Shown here piece by piece: positions 38,054 through 46,351 of a DNA stretch of 64,000 nucleotides. Source of the stretch: JBGPHT01 sp041484525 (GTDB taxonomy: Bacteria > Acidobacteriota > Terriglobia > Bryobacterales > Bryobacteraceae); assembly GCA_041484525.1 (NCBI GenBank), contig JBGPHT010000005.1, positions 1 to 64,000 on the forward strand, in the 5' to 3' direction. Position numbers and translations under genes: made by a program. Each line of letters opens with the position of its first letter. Within the stretch, counting starts at the first letter, position 1. The notes beneath the pieces are model-generated. The model ran no database searches. It was not told where the DNA came from and saw only the letters and a list, made by a program, of their open reading frames with translations.

Positions 38054-38914
38054 ATGGCGGATCCCTCCCAGCGATTACCCGAGAACGTCGCGGGGGCGTT
38101 CTTCGTCGATTCCACCTGCATCGACTGCGACACCTGCCGCCAGCTTGCGCCCTCGACGTTCGGCGAGACGGGCGAATTCTCCTTCGTGCACACACAGCCG
38201 CGGAGTGCGGAGGAAATGCGCGCGGCCTACCAGGCGCTGGTGGCCTGCCCCACCGGGTCGATCGGGGCCGCGGAGAAGGCTGGCGTCTCCCAAGCGGTGA
38301 ACGACTTTCCGCTCGAGCTCGCTCCGGGCATTTTCTATAACGGATTCAACTCGCGGAAATCGTTCGGCGGCAACAGCTACTTCGTCGAGCACCCGGAAGG
38401 AAACTGGCTGGTGGATTCGCCACGCTACGTCGAACACCTCGCCCGGCGGTTCGAAGCGGCCGGCGGCATCCGCTATATCTTCCTGACGCATCGCGACGAT
38501 GTGGCCGACGCCGGCAAATATGCGCAGCGCTTCGGCGCGACGCGCATCATCCACCGGCTGGAATTGTCCGCGCAGCCGGACGCCGAGCAGGTGATCGACG
38601 GGTTCCGCCCGGTGGAACTCGAGCCCGGTTTTCTCGCCATTCCTACGCCTGGCCACACGCGCGGCCACGTGGTGCTGCTCTATCGGGACAAATACCTGTT
38701 CAGCGGCGACCACATCTGGTGGAGCCGCGCGCGCGGGCGGCTGAACGCGTCGCCCAGCGTCTGCTGGTACTCGTGGCCGGAGCAGGTGAAATCGGTGGCG
38801 CGGCTCAAGGATTACTCCTTCGAGTGGGTGCTGCCGGGGCACGGCGAGCGCGCGTATTTCCCGCGGGAAGAGATGCGGCGGCGGATGCTCGAGTTATCGG
38901 CCGCGGTAGCATAA
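38054..38914 (+). CDS. Ferredoxin domain fused to metallo-beta-lactamase-fold hydrolase
   Basis: This is a 286-residue fusion. Residues 15-75 form a single-cluster ferredoxin with CIDCDTC and a later ACPTGS, four cysteines for one 4Fe-4S cluster. Residues 85-286 form a metallo-beta-lactamase-fold domain. The usual HxHxDH motif is replaced by THRDDVADA, as in a known subgroup; PGHTRGH, GDH and PGHGER supply the remaining metal ligands. The arrangement suggests a redox-linked hydrolase or an enzyme acting on thiols or persulfides, but the substrate is unknown. A hairpin with a short T-tract follows the stop. It may share a transcript with the permease gene upstream. Confidence 0.85.
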   Translation: MADPSQRLPENVAGAFFVDSTCIDCDTCRQLAPSTFGETGEFSFVHTQPRSAEEMRAAYQALVACPTGSIGAAEKAGVSQAVNDFPLELAPGIFYNGFNSRKSFGGNSYFVEHPEGNWLVDSPRYVEHLARRFEAAGGIRYIFLTHRDDVADAGKYAQRFGATRIIHRLELSAQPDAEQVIDGFRPVELEPGFLAIPTPGHTRGHVVLLYRDKYLFSGDHIWWSRARGRLNASPSVCWYSWPEQVKSVARLKDYSFEWVLPGHGERAYFPREEMRRRMLELSAAVA

Positions 38915-38935
38915 CCCCAATTATTGGGGGATTTT
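38915..38935 (+). terminator. Weak intrinsic terminator
   Basis: CCCCAA-TTA-TTGGGG forms a six-pair stem with a three-base loop, followed by GATTTT. The T-tract is short, so termination may be partial. It lies one base after the MBL gene stop. Confidence 0.45.
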
Positions 38936-39000
38936 AATGAAACGTGCAGGCGAATCTTAAGAGTCCAAGGTGTTGAATAGGTATGGGGGGACCGACGACG

Positions 39001-40926
39001 ATGCGCAGAGTTGAGATTTTGGCTGGCCTTCTGGCGGTAACGGCGGGGCTGGCATGCGCCGATGCGGGCGATCCGCCTTCGCGGGTGGCGCGGCTGAATT
39101 TCCAGAGCGGGCCGGTGTCGTTCCGGCCGGGCAGCGTCGAGGAATGGACGGCCGCCACGCTGAACTATCCGCTCACTGTCGGCGACCATCTGTGGGCCGA
39201 CGCCGACGCGCGCACCGAAATGCACATCGGGTCGAGCGCCATCCGGATGAGCCCGCAGACGGCCCTCTCCATCCTCAACCTGGATGACCGGACCGTACAA
39301 CTCAGCCTAACGCAAGGCTCCCTCCACGTGCGCATTCGCGATCTGTCCTCCGACGAGAATTTCGAGGTCGACACGCCGAACGTTTCGATAACGCTGTTGC
39401 GCGCGGGCGAGTATCGCATCGATGCCGATGCCGATTCCGGCGTGACGACGGTGACAGTCCGCGAGGGCGAGGCCGAAGTGAACGGCGGGGGTAGCGCATT
39501 TCCCGTGCGCTCCACGCAGAGCGCGCGCATCACGGGTGTGGAGCAGGTGTCGCAGGAATTGACGGCTGCTGCGCCGATTTCGAATTTCGAGCTGTGGTGC
39601 GAGGAGCGCGACCGGCGCGAGGCGACTTCTGTATCGGCGCGATACGTTTCGCGCGAAATGATCGGGTACGAGGATCTGGACGACCACGGCACCTGGCGCG
39701 ACGTGCCGGAGTACGGCTGGGTATGGGCTCCGCGCACCATGGCGGCCGGCTGGGCACCGTACCGCTACGGTCGTTGGGCGTGGGTGGAACCCTGGGGCTG
39801 GACGTGGATCGATGATGCCCCGTGGGGTTTCGCGCCGTTCCATTACGGCCGCTGGGCCTATGCGGGGGGTGGCTGGGTGTGGGTTCCTGGCCGCATGGTG
39901 GCGCGGCCGGTATACGCGCCGGCGCTGGTGGCGTTCGTGGGCGGGCCGCGATTTGGCGTGTCACTCGCAATCGGGAGCGGACCGGTGGCCTGGTTCCCGC
40001 TGGGGCCGCGCGAGGTATATCGTCCCGCGTATCGCGTGAGCGACGTATACGTGCGCCAGGTCAATGTCACGCACGTGAATGTGACCAACGTGAACGTGAC
40101 GAACGTCTACGTGAACCGGGGCGTTCCAGGGGCGGTATCGGCGGTGTCGCGCGAGACGTTCGTTTCGGCGCGGCCGGTGGGCGGCTCGCAAGTGGTCCTC
40201 TCCCGGACCGAGATCGATCGGGCGGAGATCGTAGGCGGAGCGCCACTGGCGCCGCGCCGCGAGAGCGTGATGGGACGTCCGATGGGCGGGCCCGCGGCGG
40301 GGGTTCCGCCGGCGCGATATACCGAGCGGACAGTCGTGGTGCGGCAAGCTCCGCCGCCTCCCCCGGTTTCGTTCCGTGCCCAGGAGCGGGCGCTCGAGTC
40401 CAACCAGGGGCGGCCGCTCGATCCGGCGACAATCAACGGCCTCCGCGGGAATCAGCCGGCGCGCAATCCAATGGTCAGGACTGTTACTCCGCCGCAATCT
40501 CAGCGTCCGCAAGACGTGCGCAACGACCGCCCATTGCGCGTGCAACCCGTGGAACCGCAACGCAACGCCGAGCCGGTGCAACGCGAGATGGACCGTCCGC
40601 GCAACGTGGATCCGCGGCGGAATCCCGATATCCCGCGCGCTATCGAGCCGCCGCGCAATGTGGAGCCGCAGCGCAACACCGAGCCGGTGCAACGTAACGT
40701 GGACCGTCCGCGCACCGTGGATCCGCGCCGCAATCCCGATACGCCGCGCACTGTCGAACCGCCGCGCAACGTGGAGCCGCGCCGGACTCCTGACAGTCCG
40801 CGCACAGCCGAGCCGCCGCGCACCGACCGTCCGGCTCGCGATGTTCACCCGGACGAGCGCAAGGCCGGCCGCAGCGAAAAGCGCTCGGAGAAGTCAGAGA
40901 AAAAGGAAGACAAGAAAGACCAGTAG
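39001..40926 (+). CDS. FecR-domain, DUF6600-type exported protein with Arg/Pro-rich repeats
   Basis: This is a 641-residue exported protein. The ATG at 39001 gives a signal peptide (LAGLLAVTAGLACADA) with a GGGGGG stretch about ten bases upstream; an ATG six codons earlier is also possible. A FecR-like beta domain covers about 30-190. A Trp/Tyr/Gly-rich DUF6600 region with repeated YGRWAW and WGWTW phrases covers about 215-300. A short run of NVT repeats follows near 350. The tail (about 440-641) is rich in Arg, Pro and Asn, with 37-residue tandem repeats. DUF6600 proteins are abundant in Acidobacteria; their role is unknown. There is no sigma/anti-sigma partner nearby, so the FecR domain probably does not act as in iron uptake. 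Confidence 0.78.
   Translation: MRRVEILAGLLAVTAGLACADAGDPPSRVARLNFQSGPVSFRPGSVEEWTAATLNYPLTVGDHLWADADARTEMHIGSSAIRMSPQTALSILNLDDRTVQLSLTQGSLHVRIRDLSSDENFEVDTPNVSITLLRAGEYRIDADADSGVTTVTVREGEAEVNGGGSAFPVRSTQSARITGVEQVSQELTAAAPISNFELWCEERDRREATSVSARYVSREMIGYEDLDDHGTWRDVPEYGWVWAPRTMAAGWAPYRYGRWAWVEPWGWTWIDDAPWGFAPFHYGRWAYAGGGWVWVPGRMVARPVYAPALVAFVGGPRFGVSLAIGSGPVAWFPLGPREVYRPAYRVSDVYVRQVNVTHVNVTNVNVTNVYVNRGVPGAVSAVSRETFVSARPVGGSQVVLSRTEIDRAEIVGGAPLAPRRESVMGRPMGGPAAGVPPARYTERTVVVRQAPPPPPVSFRAQERALESNQGRPLDPATINGLRGNQPARNPMVRTVTPPQSQRPQDVRNDRPLRVQPVEPQRNAEPVQREMDRPRNVDPRRNPDIPRAIEPPRNVEPQRNTEPVQRNVDRPRTVDPRRNPDTPRTVEPPRNVEPRRTPDSPRTAEPPRTDRPARDVHPDERKAGRSEKRSEKSEKKEDKKDQ
40561..40782 (+). repeat. 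Two 111-bp tandem repeats inside the DUF6600 gene
   Basis: The segments 40561-40671 and 40672-40782 are near-identical copies, each encoding 37 residues of Arg/Pro/Asn-rich sequence (phrases such as RNVEPQR and EPVQR). A third, partial copy follows. Because the unit length is a multiple of three, copy number can change without breaking the frame. Confidence 0.7.
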
Positions 40927-40972
40927 CGGGGGACGACGGTACTGAGCAGGCCTTCCGTCGTGCCCGCGCCAC

Positions 40973-41302
40973 TTACAGCCAGCGAAAGGCGCGGCGCATT
41001 TCGAGACGCTCCCGCAGCCGCTCGCGCAACTCGTCCCGCCGGATCTCGCGCGCGATCCGCGACGCTTCCATTCTTTCCCGGCGCTCATCCATACGCGCCT
41101 GGACCCCATCGCGTGCCGCCTGTGCCGCATACCGGCGCGACTCGATCCGGTCGCGAGCCGCGTCCCGCATCGCCTCCCGGCGGAACTCCGCAGCTTCGCG
41201 CCGTGCTTCGGCGGCCGCCCTCCGGGCCTCGTATCGATCCTGCCAATCCCATTGCGCAAATGCGGGCGCAACCAGCAACAGTAGGGTAATCACCAATCTC
41301 AT
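40973..41302 (-). CDS. Small exported Arg/Glu-rich helical protein
   Basis: This is a 109-residue protein of unknown function. A signal peptide (LVITLLLLVAPAFA) covers about 1-16. The remainder is almost entirely one charged helix of Arg, Glu and Ala (for example RREAAEFRREAMRDAARDR), which would form a single alpha-helix or coiled coil. The frame is open far upstream, but only the ATG at 41302 gives a signal peptide, and AAAGGA lies eight bases before it. It is convergent with the DUF6600 gene. An envelope spacer or chaperone-like role, as in other helical periplasmic proteins, is possible but not shown. Confidence 0.65.
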   Translation of the reverse strand: MRLVITLLLLVAPAFAQWDWQDRYEARRAAAEARREAAEFRREAMRDAARDRIESRRYAAQAARDGVQARMDERRERMEASRIAREIRRDELRERLRERLEMRRAFRWL

Positions 41303-41346
41303 GCGTGCGGTCCTTTCATACGTAATACTCCGCTCGACCGTTTTGG

Positions 41347-42207
41347 TTACGTCGTGTGGGCCGATTTTGCCAGAAATTCCGTCAGCACCCGGATGTAGTC
41401 CGGGCACCTCGTCAGAACGTCCAGGTGCCCGGCGTCTCGAAATGTATGCACTTTGGCGCCCGGGTACAGGGCACGCTGCTCCACCCGCTCCGCCTCGGTA
41501 ATCAGCGTGTCGCCATCCGAGTCGAATATCAGAACTCGACCGGGCCAGCCCTCCAGGTCCCCCTTCGTGAAGGGCGTATTGCGGTGGTAATCCAACTGGA
41601 TCCGCGCCGAAGAGAGCGCCCTCGCCTTGAACCCGCCATTGCCCATCTCTACGGCCAGGAAGTGCTGCCAAAACTCCCTTTCGAAGTCCGAAAACTCGGG
41701 CGCGTCGGTCTTCAGAATCTTCGCCACGCGCCGGCAAACCAGGGGCCGAACCAAACCCTCCGGCGCCAAGCCGATCAGCTTCAAACCCTTCTCCACCTTG
41801 CGCGCATGCACCTCGCTCGGCAGCCCGCAGTTGGATAGGGTGACGGTCTTCGCGCGCGACGGGAACTTTCGTGCGAATGCCTGCGCGACGCATCCTCCCT
41901 GCGAATGTCCGAAGAAATGCGCTGCCGCGATGTGCCTGGCGTCGAGCAGCGCGGCGAGTCCGTCCACCACGTCGCTCAACTGGAACAGCGTTACGGGAAC
42001 ACCCGGTGACAGCACCCGGTACGACCGTTCCATCGCCAACAGGTACTCGAAGTACGATTCGCCTGTGCCCATGCCGCCATGCAGCAGGACGATCGCCTCC
42101 TGCGTACCGCCATTATCGAAGAATTCCCACTCGACGCCCTTGCACTCAATCCGCTTGGGTTGCCACGCGGCGCGGAACCGGTCGAGCAGGGCAGGGAAGT
42201 CGCGCAT
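41347..42207 (-). CDS. Alpha/beta hydrolase
   Basis: This is a 286-residue cytoplasmic hydrolase of the alpha/beta fold. The oxyanion-hole strand is IVLLHGGMGTGES. The nucleophile elbow is GHSQGG, with the catalytic serine in the centre. The acid lies in LIFDSDGDTLI and the histidine in DAGHLDV near the end. A cap-like helical region sits between. The frame extends to a TTG at 42243, but the ATG at 42207 gives a normal start. The substrate is unknown; esters, lactones or peptides are all possible. It is divergent from the S9 peptidase gene with 65 bases between the starts. Confidence 0.85.
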   Translation of the reverse strand: MRDFPALLDRFRAAWQPKRIECKGVEWEFFDNGGTQEAIVLLHGGMGTGESYFEYLLAMERSYRVLSPGVPVTLFQLSDVVDGLAALLDARHIAAAHFFGHSQGGCVAQAFARKFPSRAKTVTLSNCGLPSEVHARKVEKGLKLIGLAPEGLVRPLVCRRVAKILKTDAPEFSDFEREFWQHFLAVEMGNGGFKARALSSARIQLDYHRNTPFTKGDLEGWPGRVLIFDSDGDTLITEAERVEQRALYPGAKVHTFRDAGHLDVLTRCPDYIRVLTEFLAKSAHTT

Positions 42208-42272
42208 CCAACCAGCTTTGCACAGAGGCGTGTGCGAGGCCAACCCATTCGATCCGATATCATGGATCGCAT

Positions 42273-44645
42273 ATGTCTCGACCGCTCCTCGCCACCGTGC
42301 TCCTGGCCGCCACCAGCCTGGCCCAACAGCGTTTCACCGCCGCCGATTACGGGCGCGCCGAAAGGTTTATGGGCTACAATACCACGCCCCTGGTCGACCG
42401 CTCCGGCGTCCGCCCCGCGTGGCTCCCGGATGAACGGCTGTGGTATCGCGTCACCACCGGCGACCGCGCCGAGTTCATCCTCGCCGACCCGGCGCGCGGT
42501 GTTCGCGAGCCCGCCTTCGACCACGCGAAACTCGCGGCCGCTCTCGCCACCGCGGCCGGGGGCTCGTACGACGCTGCTCGCCTTCCATTCACCGAAATCG
42601 ACTTCTCGGCCGATGGCCAGTCCGTCTCCTTCGCCGCCGCCGGCAAGCGCTGGAAGTGCGACCGCGGCGGCGCCAAATGTGCCGAGGACACCGCTCCCCC
42701 CACCTTGACCGGCGGACGGGGCGGACGCGGCGGCGGTCGCGGGGGCAGAGGAGGCGGAGGCTTCGGCGGACGGGCCGAAACGCTCTCTCCCGATGGCAAG
42801 CGCGCCGCCTTCATCCGCGACTACAACCTCTGGGTCCGCGACGTTGCCGCCGGTCAGGAAACCCAGCTCACGCGCGACGGCGCCAAGGATTTCGGGTATG
42901 CCACCGACAACGCTGGTTGGACCAAGAGCGATCGCCCCGTCGTCCTCTGGTCGCCCGATTCCAAGAAGATCGCTACCTTCCAGCAGGACCAGCGCGGCGT
43001 CGGCGAGATGTACCTGGTCAACACGCAAGTCGGCCACCCGCGCCTCGAAGCCTGGAAGTATCCGCTGCCCGGAGATGACGTTGTCGCTACCATCCAGCGT
43101 GTCGCGATCGACGTAGATGCGGGACGCGTCGTCCGTCTCAAAGAACCGCCCGACCAGCATCGCTCCTCCCTCTGCGACGACATTAAGTGCCGCGGCAGCG
43201 AGTGGGCCGACGTCCAGTGGAGCGCCGATTCGACGCACCTGGCGTACGTCTCCACCTCGCGCGATCACAAAGTCGAGCAGCTCAAACTCGCCGATGCCTC
43301 GACCGGCGACGTCCGCGAAGTCTTCGAAGAGAAGGTCCCGACGTTTTTCGAATCGGGCAACGGCGCCGTCAACTGGCGGTACCTCTCGGCCTCGAACGAA
43401 TTCCTCTGGTTCTCGGAGCGCGACAACTGGGGCCACCTTTACCTCTACGATCTCAATACCGGCAAACTGAAAAACCAGATCACCTCGGACGACGGCAATG
43501 TCACGCAGTTGCTGCGCGTCGACGAGAAGAACCGCATGCTCTACTTCGTGGGCGTCGGCCGCGAGAAGGGTCGCGATCCTTACTTCATCCATTTCTATAA
43601 AGTCGGGTTCGACGGCAAGGGCCTCACGCTGCTGACGCCGGATGACGGCAATCACGGCGTGGCGCTCTCGCCCTCGGGAAAATATTTCGTCGACACGTAC
43701 TCCAAGCCCGACCTACAGCCCACGGCTGCGCTGCGCGACACCAGCGGCAAGCTTCTCGTGTCGCTCGAGAAGGCCGATATCTCGCGCCTTCTTGCAACCG
43801 GGTGGAAACCGCCGGTGCCGTTCACCGTCAAAGCGCGCGACGGCCAGACCGATCTCTACGGCTTGATGTTTAAGCCCACCAATCTCGATCCCAGCAAGAA
43901 ATACCCGATCGTCAATCACATCTACCCCGGCCCGCAGACCGGCAGCGTGGGCAGCCGCAACTTCTCGGCCGCGCGCGGCGACGCACAGGCGCTGGCTGAG
44001 CTTGGTTTCGTGGTGGTCGAGATCGACGGCATGGGCACGCCGTGGCGCTCCAAGAAATTTCACGAGGCTTATTTCGGCAACATGGGCGACAACACGCTTC
44101 CCGACCAGGTCACCGGCATGAAGCAACTGGCGCAGCGCTACCCCTGGATCGACATTGACCGGGCCGGCATTTACGGCCATTCGGGCGGCGGCTACGCCAC
44201 TGCCGGCGCCATGTTCCGCTTCCCCGACTTCTTCAAGGTGGGGATCTCCGAAGCCGGCAACCACGACAATCGCGTCTACGAAGACGATTGGGCGGAGAAG
44301 TGGCAGGGGCTGTTGAAGAAAACTCCGGACGGCACCAACTACGACAGTCAGGCCAACCAGAATTTCGCCATGAACCTGAAGGGCCACCTGCTGCTCGCGC
44401 ACGGCACCATGGACACCAACGTTCCGCCGTACAACACGCTGCTGGTGGTCAACGAGCTGATCAAGGCCAACAAAGATTTCGACCTGCTGCTGCTGCCGAA
44501 CCGCGGCCACGGTTTCGGCAACGAGCCCTACATGGTCCGCCGCCGCTGGGATTACTTCGTCCGCTATCTCCTCGGCGCCGAACCTCCGCAAGGCTACGAA
44601 CTCCGTACGCCGCCCGCGGGCGGTGGTCGCGGTGGGGCTCAGTAA
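42273..44645 (+). CDS. Exported S9B dipeptidyl-peptidase IV-like peptidase
   Basis: This is a 790-residue serine peptidase. A signal peptide (LLATVLLAATSLAQ) covers about 1-18. The propeller domain (about 40-520) holds repeated SPDGK and SPDSK blade motifs. The C-terminal alpha/beta hydrolase domain has the catalytic serine in YGHSGGGYA, the aspartate in GTMDTNVP and the histidine in NRGHGFG. Such enzymes release N-terminal dipeptides, often after proline. An insertion at about residues 145-168 consists almost only of Gly and Arg, and the C-terminus ends in another short GGGRGG run. The frame opens far upstream, but only ATG 42273 gives a signal peptide. A TATCAT hexamer lies nine bases before it. 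Confidence 0.92.
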   Translation: MSRPLLATVLLAATSLAQQRFTAADYGRAERFMGYNTTPLVDRSGVRPAWLPDERLWYRVTTGDRAEFILADPARGVREPAFDHAKLAAALATAAGGSYDAARLPFTEIDFSADGQSVSFAAAGKRWKCDRGGAKCAEDTAPPTLTGGRGGRGGGRGGRGGGGFGGRAETLSPDGKRAAFIRDYNLWVRDVAAGQETQLTRDGAKDFGYATDNAGWTKSDRPVVLWSPDSKKIATFQQDQRGVGEMYLVNTQVGHPRLEAWKYPLPGDDVVATIQRVAIDVDAGRVVRLKEPPDQHRSSLCDDIKCRGSEWADVQWSADSTHLAYVSTSRDHKVEQLKLADASTGDVREVFEEKVPTFFESGNGAVNWRYLSASNEFLWFSERDNWGHLYLYDLNTGKLKNQITSDDGNVTQLLRVDEKNRMLYFVGVGREKGRDPYFIHFYKVGFDGKGLTLLTPDDGNHGVALSPSGKYFVDTYSKPDLQPTAALRDTSGKLLVSLEKADISRLLATGWKPPVPFTVKARDGQTDLYGLMFKPTNLDPSKKYPIVNHIYPGPQTGSVGSRNFSAARGDAQALAELGFVVVEIDGMGTPWRSKKFHEAYFGNMGDNTLPDQVTGMKQLAQRYPWIDIDRAGIYGHSGGGYATAGAMFRFPDFFKVGISEAGNHDNRVYEDDWAEKWQGLLKKTPDGTNYDSQANQNFAMNLKGHLLLAHGTMDTNVPPYNTLLVVNELIKANKDFDLLLLPNRGHGFGNEPYMVRRRWDYFVRYLLGAEPPQGYELRTPPAGGGRGGAQ

Positions 44646-44955
44646 GCACCGGGCCATTCAGGCCATCGCGCATCACACGCGCCGGGAAATCCTCACGCTG
44701 CTTAAGGCCGGGCCGAAGCCCGTCACCGACATCGTGAGCCGGTTCCAGATCTCGCAGCCGGCCATCTCGCAGCAACTGCGCGTATTGCTCGAAGCCTCGC
44801 TGGTCACTGCGGAAACCGTCGGGCGGCAACGCATCTATCACCTCAACGCCGGCCGCTTGCGGGTGGTAAAGGAGTGGGTATCGCGCGCGGTCCAGTATCC
44901 GTCGGGTCACGTCTGGGTATTCCGGGGAAGACCACACACGAAGAAAGGAAGCTGA
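44623..44955 (+). CDS. ArsR-family winged-helix regulator
   Basis: This is a 110-residue regulator. The winged helix covers about 8-85, with HHTRREILTLLKAGPKPVTDI, the recognition helix ISQPAISQQLRVLLEA and the wing VGRQRIYHLN. The metal-binding cysteines of true ArsR sensors are absent, so it belongs to the non-metal group often paired with SRPBCC or glyoxalase-like genes. The start is a GTG at 44623 or 44632, both inside the end of the S9 peptidase gene, so it is probably translated by coupling to it or from an internal promoter. The VOC protein gene follows directly, and the two form a typical regulator-enzyme pair. Confidence 0.88.
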   Translation: MVAVGLSKHRAIQAIAHHTRREILTLLKAGPKPVTDIVSRFQISQPAISQQLRVLLEASLVTAETVGRQRIYHLNAGRLRVVKEWVSRAVQYPSGHVWVFRGRPHTKKGS

Positions 44956-45416
44956 TATGTCGATACAAGGATCGCGGCCTCGCGCCCAACCTCATCGTCC
45001 GCGGCGTCGAGCAGGCCATCGAGTTCTACCAAAACGCCCTCGGCGCCGAAGTGCTCTATCGGGGCACGATGCCGAACGGTCCTACTCTGCACGCGCAGTT
45101 GCGAATCGGCCAGGCTTACGTGCTGCTCTCGGACGAGATCATGTGCCAGGACGATTCACCGACTGGCTCACCCGAAAAACTACGCGGCACGACTGCGGTG
45201 CTCGAACTCTGGGTAGACGATGTCGACGCTGCCTTCGAGCGCGCCGTGAAGGCCGGTGGAAAACCGCTCGGACCCGTCGACGTCGCGTTCTATGGCGACT
45301 GCGTCGGCATGTTCACCGACCCGTTCGGCCACATCTGGACCCTTGCTACACCGGTCGAGGTGATCACGCCGGAAGATCTCTACCCTCGCATGATCGAGCA
45401 TTTCCAGCCGGCTTAG
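44874..45416 (+). CDS. VOC-superfamily (glyoxalase-like) protein with doubtful start
   Basis: The conserved part is a PhnB-like VOC protein of about 150 residues: LAPNLIVRGVEQAIEFYQNALGAEV opens the first beta-alpha-beta module, and DDVDAAFERAVKAGG and FTDPFGHIWTLAT close the second. Family members bind metals or small molecules and include dioxygenases and resistance proteins. The only usual start in this frame is a GTG at 44874, which overlaps arsR by 82 bases and adds residues that do not fit the family. An ATG at 44957 with AAAGGAAG five bases upstream looks like the natural start but is one frame off. Either a frameshift has hit the N-terminus or the sequence has an error there. Function is inferred only from the fold. 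Confidence 0.75.
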   Translation: MGIARGPVSVGSRLGIPGKTTHEERKLICRYKDRGLAPNLIVRGVEQAIEFYQNALGAEVLYRGTMPNGPTLHAQLRIGQAYVLLSDEIMCQDDSPTGSPEKLRGTTAVLELWVDDVDAAFERAVKAGGKPLGPVDVAFYGDCVGMFTDPFGHIWTLATPVEVITPEDLYPRMIEHFQPA

Positions 45417-45443
45417 TTCAGCTTGATCAGAGCAGTGGGGCGG

Positions 45444-46289
45444 TTACAGCACCGCCCCGCGCAACATCGCCATCACCTTGGCCAATTCTTTCTTCCCCAA
45501 CTCCCGCACCGGATAGTACGTCTCGGCGTCCTTCCCGGCCTGTAGCTCGGCTTCCTCGAGTGGCGTCTTCCCCGCCTTATTCCGAATCGCCGCGTCCGCT
45601 CCGTGGGCCAGCAGCAGTTCAACGTACTCCGTCGGGTCTACGACAATCCGGCTTTTGATGGCGGCGTGCACCGGCGTGTCGCCCTCCTCATCCTGGCAGT
45701 TCGGATTCGCGCCGTGCTCCAGCAGGACACGCGCCAGATTGGTGTTTGCCAAGTGGCTGGCGGGCCCCCACGCCTCCACATCGTAAGGCGATTCGTCGAC
45801 GGTAGCGCCGGCCGCGATCAGGATCCGCGCTGATTCCGGCTCGTCTCCGTACGCCGACCACCCAAGCGGCGAGAGGCCGGTCGAAAGATCGTCCGCCAAC
45901 TCCGGGGTCCGGCGCAGCATCTCACGCAATAGTTCGTGCATCCCGTATGCCGCGGCTGCGCACACGTCCGGAACGGCTCCGGCGGTCAGCAACGCCCGCG
46001 CCATCTCCTCGCGGCCGAGTTCGAAGCAGTCGTGCAGCGCGAGCCGCCCGTCCGCGTTGCGCGAATTCAGATCGGCTCCTCGCTCGATCAGGACCTCCAG
46101 CGCGCCGGACTGATCCTCCGCAATCGCCAGGTGGGTCAGGCGCATCGCCAGCGTATCGCTGGGGCGGACCCGTGAATCGAGATCGACCGCCGCATTCACC
46201 AGTTCCGGATGCGCGTCGAGCGCCGCGCGCATGGTTGGGAGGTCGCCCTTCCGCACCGCCTTCACCAGCCGTTCGTGTGCATCGTGCAT
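45444..46289 (-). CDS. Ankyrin-repeat protein
   Basis: This is a 281-residue protein made of about six ankyrin repeats, seen as recurring phrases such as THLAIAEDQSGALEVLIERGADLNSRNADG and DTPVHAAI....EYVELLLAHGADAAIRNKAGKTPLEEAE. There is no signal peptide and no membrane segment. Ankyrin repeats bind other proteins; the partner is unknown. It is divergent from the DsbA-like gene. A TAGAGT hexamer lies 11 bases before the ATG, and AGAGAAGAG between them could serve as a weak ribosome-binding site. Confidence 0.85.
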   Translation of the reverse strand: MHDAHERLVKAVRKGDLPTMRAALDAHPELVNAAVDLDSRVRPSDTLAMRLTHLAIAEDQSGALEVLIERGADLNSRNADGRLALHDCFELGREEMARALLTAGAVPDVCAAAAYGMHELLREMLRRTPELADDLSTGLSPLGWSAYGDEPESARILIAAGATVDESPYDVEAWGPASHLANTNLARVLLEHGANPNCQDEEGDTPVHAAIKSRIVVDPTEYVELLLAHGADAAIRNKAGKTPLEEAELQAGKDAETYYPVRELGKKELAKVMAMLRGAVL

Positions 46290-46339
46290 AGCTCTTCTCT
46301 ACTCTACGCAATCTGGAACCGTCGCAAAACCTTTCGCAT

Positions 46340-46345
46340 TACAAT
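46340..46345 (+). promoter_or_regulatory. -10-like TACAAT, 6 nt before DsbA-like gene start
   Basis: TACAAT ends six bases before the ATG at 46352. There is no Shine-Dalgarno sequence between them, as expected for a leaderless mRNA. Confidence 0.45.
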
Positions 46346-46351
46346 GGATCT

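Noticed and set aside
37124..38195. Long antisense frames over the purine permease gene
   Set aside because: Shadow frames of a clear twelve-or-more-segment transporter; they are His/Arg/Gly-rich without motifs.
41303..41893. Upstream extension of the small Arg/Glu-rich protein
   Set aside because: It overlaps the hydrolase gene in another frame and lacks protein-like sequence; the ATG at 41302 has a ribosome-binding site and a signal peptide.
41871..42272. Upstream extension of the S9 peptidase gene
   Set aside because: It overlaps the opposing alpha/beta hydrolase gene and is Arg/Pro-rich. The signal peptide begins at the ATG at 42273.
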